A stretch of DNA of 64,000 nt. Origin: Hypomesus transpacificus (Eukaryota; Chordata; Actinopteri; Osmeriformes; Osmeridae). Where the stretch lies: positions 3,801,466 through 3,865,465 of the forward strand of contig NC_061062.1 of NCBI RefSeq assembly GCF_021917145.1, in the 5' to 3' direction. The position numbers and the translations under genes are program-made. The notes below the pieces were generated by a model. The model had not been told where the DNA came from. It was given only the letters and a program-made list of their open reading frames with translations, and made no database searches. Shown here piece by piece: positions 26,161-40,919 of this stretch. Within the stretch, counting starts at the first letter, position 1; each line of letters begins with the position of its first letter.

Positions 26161-29100
26161 TCAAGTCTCGTCCATGTCAGAGTTGTTGCTGTCGCTGTCA
26201 TTGACGACCAGCACCTCCCTGTTCTCGTAGGTCCAGAAGCCGTTGAGGTCTATGAGGATGCTAGTGACGGTGTCTCCCTGGCTGCTGCTCACCAGGTCCT
26301 GCAGGGTGATCTTGTACGGATCCCTGGGTTTCACCATGTCAAATATCTCATCCTGGATAGAAGAAGGGGGGGGGGGTGAGCTGGTTGAAAAGGCTTTCAG
26401 AATATAACTGATAAGGTATGGCGTTAGTTTGAACTATGGTATGGCTTGACTGGAAGGAGAGCGCATAGAAAGATGTCTTTAACATTCAGTATGACATCAT
26501 GTGCTGAGTGCACAGATGGTTCACCTTGACGTCCTGGAATGTCACAGGTTCCTGAGCATGTATCTTCATCTGCTCCTGGATGGCCTGGGGGAGGGGAGAG
26601 GGACAGGAGAGCGGGGAGGGGAAAGACGACAGGGAAGGGAGAAGAGGAAAAAACTTATGTGCATTAGTCTGCGAACAGTTCGGCTTCAACTCACCAACTG
26701 TAACCGCTACAATCTAGAAAGTCTCCTCACCCTAAAGAAGTAGTTGAGAGCAAAAACATTGAGGTAGCCTTTGTTCTCCATATCCAGCAGCTTGAAGATG
26801 TACTGCAGCGCAGCCGGCTCCTTCCTGTTCTCCAGAGCCAGAACAAAGTCCAGGTACGTTTTATAGTCCTGACGTACACACAGGGATGAAGAGGATTAAC
26901 GGTCAGGATTAAAGAATGTGTTACCAACAAGGTTCAAGTGTTTTGTTCAGTCCTGAATGGAGGAATGGGCTAACACAATAAATAAGAGAGTGTGTTTTGT
27001 ATAGTAACACTAAACAGATGACTATCAACAGGAAGACAAAAACAGTTATATCAGATGTGTAGCTGATTAGTGACTGGTGTGTTTTGTTTACCATTTCTCC
27101 ATCATATGTGAGGCACTCCTGGTATACCCGATCTAGGAAGACACCGGTCAGCGTGCCTGTACCGTAGCGAGACAGCTCTTCCTTACTCAACATGCCGTTA
27201 TGGTCCTTGTCCAGGTTTAAGTACTGTCCTGAAAAAACACAGGAAACAAGACCCTCATTATCATCATCAAACAACATAAACTAGTTCAGAAACCTGTTTA
27301 GAATGTCAAAGATTACAGACAGCATTCTGTTTTTTTACCATAAACCCTCAGGGCAGAAGGGGCTGAGAACCAGTTAGATTCCTGGCTCTCCTTTGACAGC
27401 TCCTCATCTCTTAACTAGAAAGGGAGAGAGAGAGAGAGAGAGCGAGGGATAGAGAGAGAGACAGCGAGGGAGAGAGCGAGACAGCGCGAGAGAGATAGTA
27501 TTAGTGATAGGGAGTGCAAAGAACATCCACCAGTCTCCTTCACTCCTGAATGTGTTCTAACCAGTCCCCGGTGGTGCAGCGTGTTTGGGCTGTGCTCCAC
27601 TAGTGTTACAGTTGAGTGAACCCTCACCTCCAGAAGGTCATCCAGAAAACTGCAGGCTAAAATGTCCTGGATCTTAATCTTTCCTGGAAGGCAGGATAAA
27701 CAGTCTCTATGTTAGGTTATCCATTGTGACACAGTTAGTGATGAAGAGGCTGGGCATGGTGCTTGTCACAGAGCCACTAGCAAAACATCTTATCAAGACA
27801 AGGGGACTCCACTGTTTAAAACAAATGCATCCCAAACATTAATTGTTATGTTTATCAAGGTTATGATAAGAATTATATGATAATATATATGATAAGAGAT
27901 GATAAGACATGTCAGTAGAATAACCCTTATATGGGTTTACAGTATAAACTGAGCGTGTTCAAAAGGTACACACACAGAGGTATGAAACATAGTGTACACT
28001 GTAACATGATGCACACAACATCTTGTTGAGGAGGGAGTCTCACCGGTCCTCAGTGGGTCGAGGAAGAAGAAGAACTTGCGTACGGCGGTGCATACATAGA
28101 AAGAGTAAAAAGACTTCTCCAGGCCGTCTAGCTGGGGCAGTGTGGGAATCAACTCCAAAATGTAGTTTTCCAGGTCCTGGACACGTGCACACACACATAT
28201 CATGATTCAGACCATGTCATGTTTGGTAAGGCCAAGGTCGTAAGTGTGAGAGTTAAAAACGAGCGTTGAAGATGCTTACAGACTCTCGCAGGTAGCCCTG
28301 TCCTGCCACGTCGTACAAACTCAGCCCTATTCTTGTCTGGTGCAGCCACACTGGTCAAGAACACACAAAAGCAGCATTGTGGCCAACAGCAACACAACAG
28401 GAACACAGGCTGTCATGTGTTGAAGGTGGTCGACGTCAGGAAAACTGGCAGTGATCAGACTCACCTTTCCTCATGACATAGTTAAAGAACTGCATGATGG
28501 AGATGCGTCCGTACGGGTCGTTGTGGAGCAGCTTGGCATAAACTCTGGCTGTGAAGAACTGCCTAAGAAGGGGAAAATGGTGGGTGACATGTTAACAGAA
28601 AGATGTACAATGATTTAAAGAGAATACCTGACCATGCATATTAAAATGAATAATAATGAAGTCAACTAATCTTGGCATGTATGTATTGTATGTGCTCTTT
28701 AAGGCCCCTTTCAGCTTTGCCCCTCCACTCACTTGCACTTCTCCCCGGCAATCTCCCCAACCTTCAGGTAACAGTCATAGCTGATCATGGCCTCCTCTCC
28801 AGACAGTGGTGGAACCTGGTGCTTGTCCAGCAGGAACCACAGATTCTAAGCAGAACACAGGAAAGGAAACTATAGTATATGGATTGAAGCAGAAAGATCA
28901 GTCCGGTTCACCAAGCCATGATGATCTAGTCAAAAGGATAAACATGTGGATGATGCTGTTACCTGTAACTCCTCATTGTCGAGTAGCTCCCTGCTCTTCC
29001 TCTGCAGAAACACAGCTCTGCTCTCCTCCCTCAACTTCTGTAGCAACACCTCGTCTTCTGCCGGAAGCTACACGTCAACACGCAACAATCGTCCAGAATC

Positions 29101-29675
29101 AAGTTAGATCGTCAGTATTTGCCCCACGGGGGTTAAAATACTCACAACAGCAGATTGTGTCTATTAGACACATAGTCTTTCAGAAAGACGTGTTATTGAT
29201 GGGTTTGAATAAGACAAGCCCAAGAAATGTCAGAAAAGGTTTAAATAGCTTATGTACCCTGTAGTAAAATCGCGGTATGTTTCTGTAGGAACTCTCCTTG
29301 CTGCCTCCTCCCTTCCATTCCGTGTAGTACTTAGTGAATAATGCCGTTTCCTCTGTCTTCTTCTCCTCTTCAGTCCTCTCATCTTAATACAAATGTGGGC
29401 CATAACACAGGACCATGTAAAATGTTTACAAACTGCAGCCAAACTTTTGTCAGAAAGCAAAGTTTCAAAGTTAGTCAACTCCAACGAGGATCTAACTTTA
29501 GGCAGTTAGCTCGTCAACTAGCTAGCCTTAGTAAATAGCTAGCACTAGTTAGGCTAGCTTGTTAGCAAAATAAACCATTACTGGTCCGCTACTGCTCATT
29601 TAGCTTACCCTTCTTGGCAGTTGCCAGTCTCCTTTTCAAAATGTCTTTCCAGTGTACCATTCTATCTGTAGACAT
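26161..29675 (-). CDS. ppp2r3c: PPP2R3C (G5PR), PP2A regulatory subunit B'' gamma
   Basis: Calcium-binding regulatory subunit that recruits PP2A or PP5 phosphatase. Thirteen exons (- strand): 29609-29675, 29258-29382, 28963-29067, 28733-28845, 28465-28562, 28280-28350, 28044-28176, 27628-27683, 27339-27414, 27092-27228, 26731-26868, 26525-26584, 26161-26352. All join in phase to give 456 residues (human 453). Conserved stretches include LPAEDEVLLQKLREESRAVF, HNDPYGRISIMQFFNYVMRK, the EF-hand loop LDKDHNGMLSKEE, LENRKEPAALQYIFKLLDME and GFWTYENRE. Its 5' end faces prorp, as in human. The stop is tca on + at 26161; the repeat after it is 3'UTR. Confidence 0.97.
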
Positions 29676-30050
29676 TTTGGGTTTAGATTATAAAAACATT
29701 AAAGACATCTGTCAAGTAGACTCCCAACAATACGGTTGCGCTAGTTCAGCTAGTGACGTCAATTATGGTGACGTCACATGTGCGACACGGACTTTTGCCT
29801 CTTTCAATGTTGTGTCTGAAGTTTTATTCAAAACCGTGTTTTACAAAGGAATTATTTATCTGGTGGTGCTTTTGCAGACACTTGTGAGTCTTTTTTGTAT
29901 GACAAATGCTATGAAATTAATGTGAATATTAATGTGAATAGATATAGATGGATAGTTTGTTGTATAACGTAGGCTACAGTCAACTCTTGCTAGCTAACTA
30001 GTGTTGCAAATGCATGTGGTGGTCTTTGCGACAGTCCCGTCGTTTACAAT
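29676..30050. promoter_or_regulatory. bidirectional ppp2r3c/prorp promoter
   Basis: Only 375 bases separate the start codons of the two divergent genes, so both must be driven from here. Two perfect CRE palindromes TGACGTCA lie at 29754-29761 and 29769-29776, about 80-100 bases from the ppp2r3c ATG. No TATA box is obvious near either start. CREs bind CREB/ATF factors; their use here is inferred. Confidence 0.75.
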
Positions 30051-33000
30051 ATGGGTTCCATGTTGATATCAAAATCTGGACTTTACTTTAAGTACGGAAA
30101 CATACTATCTCATCCTAGAACTGTAGGCTGTTCGCAGCTGAGAATTTTGCTTTCTGTTTTCGAAGACAGCAAGCTGCATTCTGCACACTTATTTAGCACA
30201 AAAAGAGTGAGCAGACCTTTAGGTTATCAAAACAAGAAAGAAGATAGACAAAAGGACTTCATCATCAGGGAAAGTCCGTCTTTCCCGAAATCTGTGTTTG
30301 CAGCAGGGACTGCCAAGAAGACAGCTGAGATCCTGAGAAGGAAAAGTGGCCTCCAGGAAGCGGAGGAATCCGACCCCAGACAGCCCAGGGTGCGAGTGGA
30401 GCTCCCCGACCGGCCCCTTACAGCCTCGGAGTGGAGAAAGCTCCAGGAGGCTTCTGGCAACCATGAGCGCTTCCCCATACAGACGATGACTTCACTCTTC
30501 GCCCAACGGGCGGAAATCGACGTCGCAAAGTCCCTTCTGGCATTCGTCGCCACGGAGACGGGCACCCTGCCTTACAAGATGCTCCTTCGCTACCTGACGC
30601 TGTGCGTGGCGGCTGGCCACCATGGAGAGGTGTTCGACCTTTATGACATCATGACCGGACGTTTCGGCTCGCTGGACACGGGTGCCTACAGCCTCTTCAT
30701 CAGGGGTTTCAGCCACACAGAACGCTGGCGTAAGGCACTCGACATCTTGGAAGACATGAAAAGGGTCATCACTCCCTCCTCGCGTAACTATGGCTGCGTT
30801 ATCGCCGGGGCTGTGCAGCACGGGGACGTTGGCATGGCGTGGGCGCTGTATGATGACCTCATAGAGAAGGGACTGGTCCCTAACCAGGAGATCTGGCAGA
30901 GCCTGTTCCAGAGTGGGATGTCCTGGCCAGGGCCAGAGCAGGAGGAGAGGCTGCAGGGAGTCCTGATGTACATGAGAGACAACCAGGTGTACCCCCAGCA
31001 ATCCCTGGCTCAAACCATTGAAGCCTGGTTCCAGAGGTGAGACATGGTACTGTGGTACAACTCGTCCTGCGGGCCTTTGTTTTTAACGTGTCCTGAACCC
31101 CTAATTTCTTTCAGAAGCCACTCTTAGGTTTGACGTCTTACGTTGCGTTCTTCTCTTACTGCCTCCAGTATTCCTGAAATGAGCTGGAAGGGAAGCTGGA
31201 CCACAGTGGAGCCCAAGTAATAGCCAAGCCCTCCTCATACCCCTCATCATCATAACATTTCATGTATTGCATTCAGAGATCTAAATATCTAACCACCTAC
31301 GTCCTCTAAAGACTGACATCCTCTAACCTCTGGCACTGTGCGGAAAGGGCAATGTGTCAGACTGGGTTGAATTCAAGGGCTACTTTTCTGTAGCTGTGTA
31401 GCATGTGACCTTTGACCTTCTGCATGTTTAGGGGCGTGTGTCGGAGCTGCAAGGAGGAGCTGGAGTCCATCCACCTGACTCAGGAGGAGTACAGCCAGCT
31501 GAGGGAAAGGGTGATGCGGGAAGTCATCAGAGGACAAGATGTCTTTAACAAGACCACACCAGAGGTCTGGACACACTCAAATGCATTTGAGTTCAATTTA
31601 ACTTTTATTTCTGACACATGTCCATATATAAATAATACAAGGACAGACAGTGCAGTACAGGGCATAGACAGAAACATGTTTTCAGTGACATTATAGAGTT
31701 GAATTGAAATGGTGCAGTACTGTACAGTATCCACAAGGGGGTAGGAGTGTGCAATGTCTATGATGTTAGGTGAGCGTGTCACCTGTGGGTTTTCGAATGC
31801 GACACTATCAGAAAGGTTCATAGGGTAACTTTTAGATAGTGTCTTTGAGGAACATTTTCATTTTTCATAATGCATTCATGAGTTATTGTTAGGCATGCAC
31901 TGGTGAGAAGTACACTGTAACAATTTCAAGATGTAAGACCAGGATTATTCTTCTGTTTATAAAACTGTGGATAATCCTTGGAGGACATACTGATTGTTTT
32001 GATAAACTCACATACAAGCTTGCAGGGCCTTGTAGAAGGATCTTCTGTAACTCATACAACTTACTAGAACAGATTTTTGTCCAGGATACACTGATCAGAA
32101 TAACCCCGAAGAGACCATATTTGTATAACATGACTAAATTCCACCTATAGCCATAGATAGAGCCCTGAATGAGCCAGAATCGACTAGTAAGAATATAGGT
32201 AGCTGTCTGAGTCTGTTTTCTCCCCAACCCACCCACCGTCCAAGCCGTTCTCCCCAGACCAGCCACCAGACTCCAGCAGAAGAGTAAGGTTAGATGAGAT
32301 GTTGGGGATTTCCAGCCCATGCCCCTCCCTGTGTCTTGCTCTGCAACCCCCTACTGGGCATACCCACTGAGACAACACAACTCTGTAGAATAACAACAAC
32401 AGAACCGTACAGAACAGTAACAAGAGAACAGAAATTAACTGAACCTTAAGAACACAATGGAACAAAACCGAACAGCCATAACAGAAAATACTCAAACTGA
32501 GTCAGAACAGAACCGAACCATATCAGGACAGAACAGTGACAACAGAACCGAAAGCAGAATAGAAAAGTGAGAATGGAACTGTGGTTCTGAAGGCTTGTCT
32601 ACCTAAAGGTTCCTTTTAATTAGAGCTTGAACTAGAACATGAACACGTTGATAGTACACAACACCGAAAAATACAAAGGTGTTTATGTAGTGCACAACTC
32701 TCTCGCTATATTTACCAGCAGGATCACTGTTTATTCATGGAATCTATATTGGATTGCAACAGTGTTGAAGCACGGTGCTGTTCTATATGCAGACATGCAA
32801 TCATCTTGATGATGAAAAAGTGCCCGCAGGACAATATGTTCCTGTATAAACACGGCTCTGTTGTATTCTAATTAAACGTTTATATAATTCAAGGGAGTCA
32901 CAAAGAAATAGTTTCTCTCTTTCAATTTAGGTCTGGCTAAGTCAGCTGTAGAATGCACTTACTTACTTACTGACACATGTAAACACAGAATATAGGACAA

Positions 33001-36000
33001 ATACAGGCAACCACACGGCCATGTGTTTTTAGCTCTGACCCCTGGACAGTTCGAGCCTGCTGCTGCCGCAGTCATGTAGCCCAACAAGGGATAGGTTTCA
33101 CATCTCGGTCTTAATAGGCTGTCTCACATGAGGACCCCCTGGAAAGTCCCTGGCAGCTCCGGGTCCAACCCCCCCCCCCCCTCCCTCCCTCCCTCGCTTA
33201 TCCTTTCTCTCACCCCCATCTCCACCTTGGCCAACAAGTTGTGTGTGTGCGTATAAAATCTGTCTTTACTTTTTTTTTCTGTTTCTCTCTACTCAACAAC
33301 TTCTGTCTTTTTTATATTTGACCCTCTGTCTCCCATCTCCATTTTCTCTCCCTGCTTTCACCATTTCATATCCTGACTACGTCCATTGAAGGGGGGTCAG
33401 TCAGGCAGACTGTCATGTGCAGGTGCATCCTAGCTGCAGGTTGCTAGGTTACCTAGGAGGTGTAGGGTTAGTTTTGTAACAATAGCACATGAAATAGAAT
33501 CTGACAAAACCAGTTACTTCTTCTCCTGAGAAACCTGAGACACACATACATACATGCATGCATACATACTTGCACATACATACACACATGCACATAGACA
33601 CATACACATACGTACATACATGCACATACACATTATCAATTCACCCCTTTCTCTTCTTCCAACTGAATGTCATGCTGACTTTATATCTTCAACCACCTGG
33701 TAACTTATTTTCTGCAGCCTTACGTGTTCTAGGGTGTAGCGGCTGGACTAGGTCTTCTATGCGGCAACAGGAGGGGATTTCACAATGGGCTATTTGCATA
33801 ACAGACAGAAGTGAAAGTAGCTAAATTTTTGTCCTCAACTGTGCTGTCCTCTGGCTGTTTCTATTTGAAGTGTGGAGAAAGGGGGAATGTTATCCAGTTG
33901 ATGGTTCAAAGGTAATACAACTACATTGAATCCCCTAGGTTCTCCCTTTGTTGTCCTGTTTGGCAGGAATCACAAGAATACGCCTTGTTTTGAGAGAGAG
34001 CTCGCAGCAGGCAGAGTTGTGATATTTGAGAGATTCACGTTACAATAGACCTGGAGGTGTGAGACCTGGCAGGTGGCCCAGACAGAAATTCCCCTCAGAA
34101 ACATAAAACTGTAACCACTATACACTTGCATGCGTGCATCCACAGAAACAGCCATTCTGACCGGGGCATATATTTGGAGCAAGGCCGAGAACTAAATGAA
34201 AAGGCAACAACAGCTTGACCAAAACAGGCAAGAGGAAGCCCTGTAGTAGGGTCAGTGGTGGAGCCCAAAGAGACACATTGTAAATAGTTATTCCATTCTG
34301 GCTGTGTTCTCAGGTGACAAGCCAGAAACATGAGCCAAAACAAGTAAACAAGACTGTTCCTGCAAAAAGCTGGGACATGGCAGGAATTGTATATGTGGGG
34401 TCAGATGGCTGAGCGGTTAGGGAATGGGCTATTAATCAGAAGGTTGCAAGTTTGATTCCCGGCAAGGCATTTCACCCTACTTGCCTCGGGGAATGTCCCT
34501 ACTTACTGTAAATCGCTCTGGATAAGAGCGTCTGCTAAATGACTAAATGTAAAATATGAATGTATATAATTGTAACTTTTCCAAAAATGGAATAAACGTC
34601 TATAATGAACTTTATTAGAGGTCAGACCATTTTGCTCTCTTTCCTTCTCTCCCACATTGTTGTGGCATCATTGTTTTTGAGGGCAGAGTATCCTGCAATA
34701 ACTGCAATTGTAGCTTATATTTATATTTAGTCGTTTAGCAGATGCTCTTATCCAGAGCGACTTACAGTAAGTACAGGGCCCCCCTGACAAATTCCCCCTG
34801 AGGCAAGTAGGGTGAAGTGCCTTGCCCAAGGACACAACGTCATTTGGCACGGCGGGGAATCGATCCGGCAACCTTCTGATTACTAGCCCGACTCCCTCAC
34901 CGCTCAGCCATCTGAATTATATAGGTTAGGACTTATTGATAATAGGTTTACATGATTTCTTAACATAGGTGGATAGGAGTTCCCTCAAGAGGAGCAGGAC
35001 CTAAGAATTCCAATGTACCTGTTCATGTCTAGCGATAAACTTCAAACCTCCTTCTCTCCTACTCGGTGTCCTTTGTTTCCCTCTCTCTTCATCCTCAGGA
35101 ACTGGAGAGCTTCAAGACCTTTGTAAAGAGGAAGCCAGCATTTGACGTGGTCATTGATGGGCTCAACGTGGCCAACACTACCAGGGGCAGCCAGTCTGAA
35201 ACTGTGAGTACTTTATGCCACTAAATCAAACCTGTGTGGCACATGCTCTACCCTTCTGTGTCACTAGGAGACGCTGTGGCACACAGCTGCTGGTGACAGA
35301 TGATGCAGACAGATAGTTTAAAGAGAGATTGAAATAAACCCATCTTATTTTTCGAATTGATCTATATTTCATATAAATGCACTTTGCAATATAGATCTAG
35401 AACAGAATGCAAGCCTGAAGAGTGAATACAGGCTAGAAGAGTAGGAAAGTAGCGGTTATAATGTCAGTGTAGAAGTTGTGTCATCCACTGCAGACCTGGA
35501 GCAGGGTGAGGTAAGTCTGGCAGGCCAGGATGCTGTGTTAGCCTGGTGACTAGGATTACACATTCCTAGTTAGGCCTGTCTCCGAGAGCAAGCTAGAAAA
35601 GCTGGCTTATATTTAGTAACGTATATTTGTGTAGGCATGGCCTCATCGTGGTCTGACTGAAAAGTGTGTGGTTCTTTGGGGGTACCCTATCTTTAGCCTC
35701 CTGCATTAGTATGCCCCTTCACTCACCCCAGTCTGACTGGCTGTGTTCGGTAGCCCTCTTACAGATGAGAATGTTGACGCTCTAAATGTGAGCCATCTTA
35801 TTGGCAGCAACAGTCGTCCAGAGCTACATACAGACAGAATGTAGTCTGCACAACAATAGATGCATGTACTTTGTACTTGCAAGTCGAACATTTAACACAG
35901 CAAATAATTCAACGGGGGCCGGCTGTGAAGGCTGTTGCCTCACACTTCTAGCCTCTGACACCTACAGGTCTGCTGGTTGACTGAAGGGGATTCCTGCCCT

Positions 36001-37418
36001 TTCATCATATGACTAACAGCCCATGTAAATCCAGCCTCTGAGCCTCTGTGGGCTGAGGTGTAATCGTTCCTCTTGTGGTAACCTTAACGGCCAACACCCT
36101 CTTGTTTAAAGCCCTCACCACTGATCTGTTCAGTTCTCGTAGGAGCCACACTGTCAAATGACTCATCTTGTGTCAATAAAACAGACTGTATAGCACCTGA
36201 TAACTAATGTGTCTGCATGCGTCTGTCTGTCTGCTTGCCTATCTGTGTGTCTGTCTACTTGTCTGCTTGCCTATCTGTCTGTCTTCTTGCATGTCTGTCT
36301 GCTTGCGTGTCTGTCTGTCTGCCGGTCTACTTGTCTGCTTGCCTATCTGTCTGTCTGCCTGCCTGTCTGTCTACCTGTCTGCTTGCCTATCTGTCTGTCT
36401 TCTTTCCTGTCTGTCTGCTTGCGTATCTGTCTGTCTGTGCATGTCTACCTGTCTGCTTGCCTATCTGTCTGTCTTCTTTCCTGTCTGTCTGCTTGCCTAT
36501 CTGTCTGTCTGTCGGTGCTGTCCCTCTAGCTGCTGGCAGTGGTGTCTGAGCTGGAGCAGCAGGGCCAGGTCATCCTTGTGCTGGGGAGGAAACACATGCT
36601 GAATCCCTCCAGAAGCTGGGACAGACACCACATGGCCCAGGTCCAGCTGAAGGCCCACTGTTTCTTCACTGACAATATGTGAGTGGATATGACTTGGTTA
36701 CAGCATAGAATCCCCCCCCCCCCCCCCCCCCCCTAGACATTCCTGTCTGAGTTACAACAGAATGTCCTGCTTCAGACTCTGGAGATCCAGAGCAAAGTCA
36801 TGTGATCAGTGTTAGTTTCCGTCCTCTCCTTATGCATTTTCCGATAAGTCTTTAAATAGCAGCAGGATCCAATACAAGGCTCACCGCACACCCTTAACCA
36901 CTGAGGTATTTCCTTATTTCCATGTGTCAGCTCTGAGGATGACCCCTTCCTCTTGTATGCCACACTGCATTCTGGGAACCACTGTAACTTTGTGAGCCGA
37001 GATCTGATGAGGGACCACAAGGCCTGTCTGTCGGATGACGTGACCAGGCGGCTGTTCTTTAAGTGGCAGCGCGGCCACCAGCTGGTGCTGAGCGGGTATA
37101 ACCTTGGCCGGAGGGTTCGCTTCCGGGTAAGAGGGCTGGAGGTAAAGCTGTACAGAGCTTGATAAAGGCATAAACAATACCCATCTCCAAATTCTGCACA
37201 GTTGCTTGTAAGTGATGCCCAAGGAAGAGGAGGCACACAGATGTCGTGTACAGGTGTCATAATGTGCTGTTTTATTCTTGTTACAGAGAATTCCCAGTTA
37301 TGACACGATCATCCAGACTTCAGGCAGGTCCTGGCACGTCCCCTACGATGACGACGGGGCCGAGAGGTGCTCCTACGAAGTACCCCAGCGGTGGCTCTGT
37401 CTCAGAAAGACACATTAG
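30051..37418 (+). CDS. prorp: PRORP (KIAA0391/MRPP3), mitochondrial RNase P nuclease
   Basis: Metal-dependent endonuclease that removes 5' leaders of mitochondrial tRNAs with TRMT10C and HSD17B10. Exons: 30051-31036, 31169-31216, 31432-31564, 35099-35203, 36530-36678, 36931-37126, 37287-37418; total 582 residues (human 583). The N-terminal region is basic, as for mitochondrial import. The first exon holds pentatricopeptide-like helices ([40 protein letters not shown]). A CRSC pair at about residues 348-351 and the terminal HVPY...C region form the structural zinc site. The NYN nuclease domain shows VVIDGLNVA (Asp409) and [15 protein letters not shown] (Asp477/478), then [18 protein letters not shown]. 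All expected acidic catalytic residues are present. The 3.5-kb intron 3 holds SINEs. AATAAA at 37567 is the likely polyadenylation signal. Confidence 0.97.
34399..34556 (+). mobile_element. tRNA-derived V-SINE-like element, internally shortened
   Basis: The head (gtcagatggctgagcggtta, ...ggttgcaagtttgattcccg) is tRNA-like with A- and B-box-type sequence. The tail (gtaaatcgctctggataaga, gcgtctgctaaatgactaaa) is the conserved 3' end of a widespread fish SINE family. It lies in prorp intron 3. It is not a functional tRNA gene: the tRNA-like part lacks a closed acceptor stem and runs into the SINE body. Confidence 0.8.
34719..34917 (-). mobile_element. V-SINE-like element, inverted and near full length
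   Basis: Reverse-strand copy of the same SINE family: tail first (tcgtttagcagatgctctta, tccagagcgacttacagtaa), then the central part (ggtgaagtgccttgcccaag), then the tRNA-like head ending cgctcagccatctgaa. It is about 160 bases from the copy at 34399-34556 and in opposite orientation. It also lies in prorp intron 3. Confidence 0.85.
36200..36520 (+). repeat. imperfect (CTGT)n / ctgtctgtctgcttgcctat repeat
   Basis: About 320 pyrimidine-rich bases of CTGT tetramers, arranged in larger units of roughly 20-60 bases (ctgtctgcttgcctatctgt). They run up to the acceptor of prorp exon 36530-36678. The cysteine-rich open frames in all three forward frames are artefacts. Confidence 0.93.
36712..36733 (+). 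repeat. poly-C run (22)
   Basis: An uninterrupted run of 22 C lies in the prorp intron after exon 36530-36678. Its length may not be reliable in the assembly. Confidence 0.9.
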
Positions 37419-37908
37419 GGGTTGCCATAGAGACTGCGTACAGGGTTCGCATGCTGGCATTGCTAAAAATAAATATAGTTATGTTGCTCACAACTGAATG
37501 TGAACTTCTGGACTGAAGTCTCTACACAGCTCTTAGTACTAATTGTAAATCTTTTTTTCTTTTGATAATAAAGAGTCAATTTACCCCCAAAAATTATTGT
37601 GTCATTAAACTCTCTGCAGTAGTTTGTGTTCATTAGTGTGAAATCAACATGGCCCTGTAATTATTTGTGGTCATGTAGAATCTACACAGTTTGCATCCCA
37701 GATGATTTTTTTTTTTTTTCCTATCATGAGCTCTCTTGGACACCCCTACCTTGCCTCTCCATGTTCCATTTTCCTTGTTCCATTTTCCTGACCCGGACGT
37801 AGAATCACCATCCACTTCCGTGGTCGTTGACTTGCGTGTTTTCTTTTTCTGTGCAGCTCCCTTTATAATTGTGAACTTTTATACAAATTAACGGCTTTCT
37901 AATTCGCC
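37419..37908 (+). promoter_or_regulatory. prorp 3'UTR and psma6 promoter region
   Basis: Contains the prorp polyadenylation signal AATAAA (37567-37572) about 150 bases after its stop. The remaining roughly 330 bases lead to the psma6 start and include a T-run at 37708 and a CG-containing segment (gacccggacgtagaatcacc) about 115 bases before the psma6 ATG. No other gene was seen. Confidence 0.6.
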
Positions 37909-40085
<2,177 letters not shown>

Positions 40086-40382
40086 GGTGCTACTGGCCAT
40101 GTTGGCGTGCCAGACCATAGCAAACGATCCCAGAGAGCACTATCCCAGATACGCGTCATGAGAGGGCTCGACTCAGTCACCTGTTTTTGCTGTATATTAA
40201 CGCTGTTCAATTAAAGAGAATGTTTTTGAGAAACTCAAATTTCGGAAGGTTGCTTTTTGTCTTGTTCAAAACATGTTGAACTTGCTTGTTTGTTGGTTTA
40301 TTCATGGTTTAAAATAAATCTTTTGAGGAAATAAGTAATAAGTCTGAAAAGGATATTCCCTGTCATTCATATCAGTTCCAAC

Positions 40383-40816
40383 TAGGGCTGGGTGATGTAT
40401 CGAATTAGCGATAATATCGCAATCATTTTACTTTTTTTTGCTGGTCCTTGTGTTGCTTGTGTTTTAAGACCATCTGACTCCTCTGTGACACACACACAGA
40501 CGCCGTGTCTTTTAACTAACTGAAAATTGCACACGACAGGCACTCTTTATCCTGTCACATAAGGACCTCTGCATGATTGTTCGACGTGACGTCCATTTGT
40601 CAACTTGCAAGTACCATGTTATGGCAACTGCTTAAATTTGCACTACACATTTAGAAACAATATCTGTTATATCTAAATTGTTTTCGTTGTTTTCTAATGG
40701 GGGCAAAATAAAAAATAAATTTATAATTTTAATGCAAACATATCGAGATATATATATATCGTAAATTTCTTGACAATATCGAGATATACATATTTTTTAT
40801 ATATCGCCCAGCCCTA
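40383..40816. mobile_element. hAT-like MITE with 8-bp target duplication
   Basis: A 434-bp non-coding element with inverted termini TAGGGCTGGGtGATgTAT / ATATcGCCCAGCCCTA. It is flanked by a perfect 8-bp direct repeat GTTCCAAC (40375-40382 and 40817-40824). An 8-bp target duplication is typical of hAT transposons. The interior is AT-rich with repeated tatcgagatata motifs. It has no coding capacity. Confidence 0.9.
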
Positions 40817-40919
40817 GTTCCAACCCATTAGTCTGAATCGCCTTGACCGTGATGCGAGCACATCAAAGCTTGATATTGATAGAAACTGAATGTTAGGTAC
40901 CAGCCTGTCCATAAACATA

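Noticed and set aside
25932-26201. Reverse open frame with NQEEDVQGPIL repeats as ppp2r3c C-terminus
   Set aside because: The phase-consistent ppp2r3c frame ends in the family tail at 26161; the repeat is in another frame and lies in the 3'UTR.
30227-31013. Reverse-strand open frames opposite prorp exon 1
   Set aside because: Antisense shadow of a conserved coding exon.
34399-34470. tRNA gene
   Set aside because: The tRNA-like sequence is the head of a SINE; it continues into the SINE body and 3' tail and lacks a proper acceptor stem.
36207-36602. Cysteine-rich open frames in three forward frames
   Set aside because: CTGT repeat artefact before a prorp exon.
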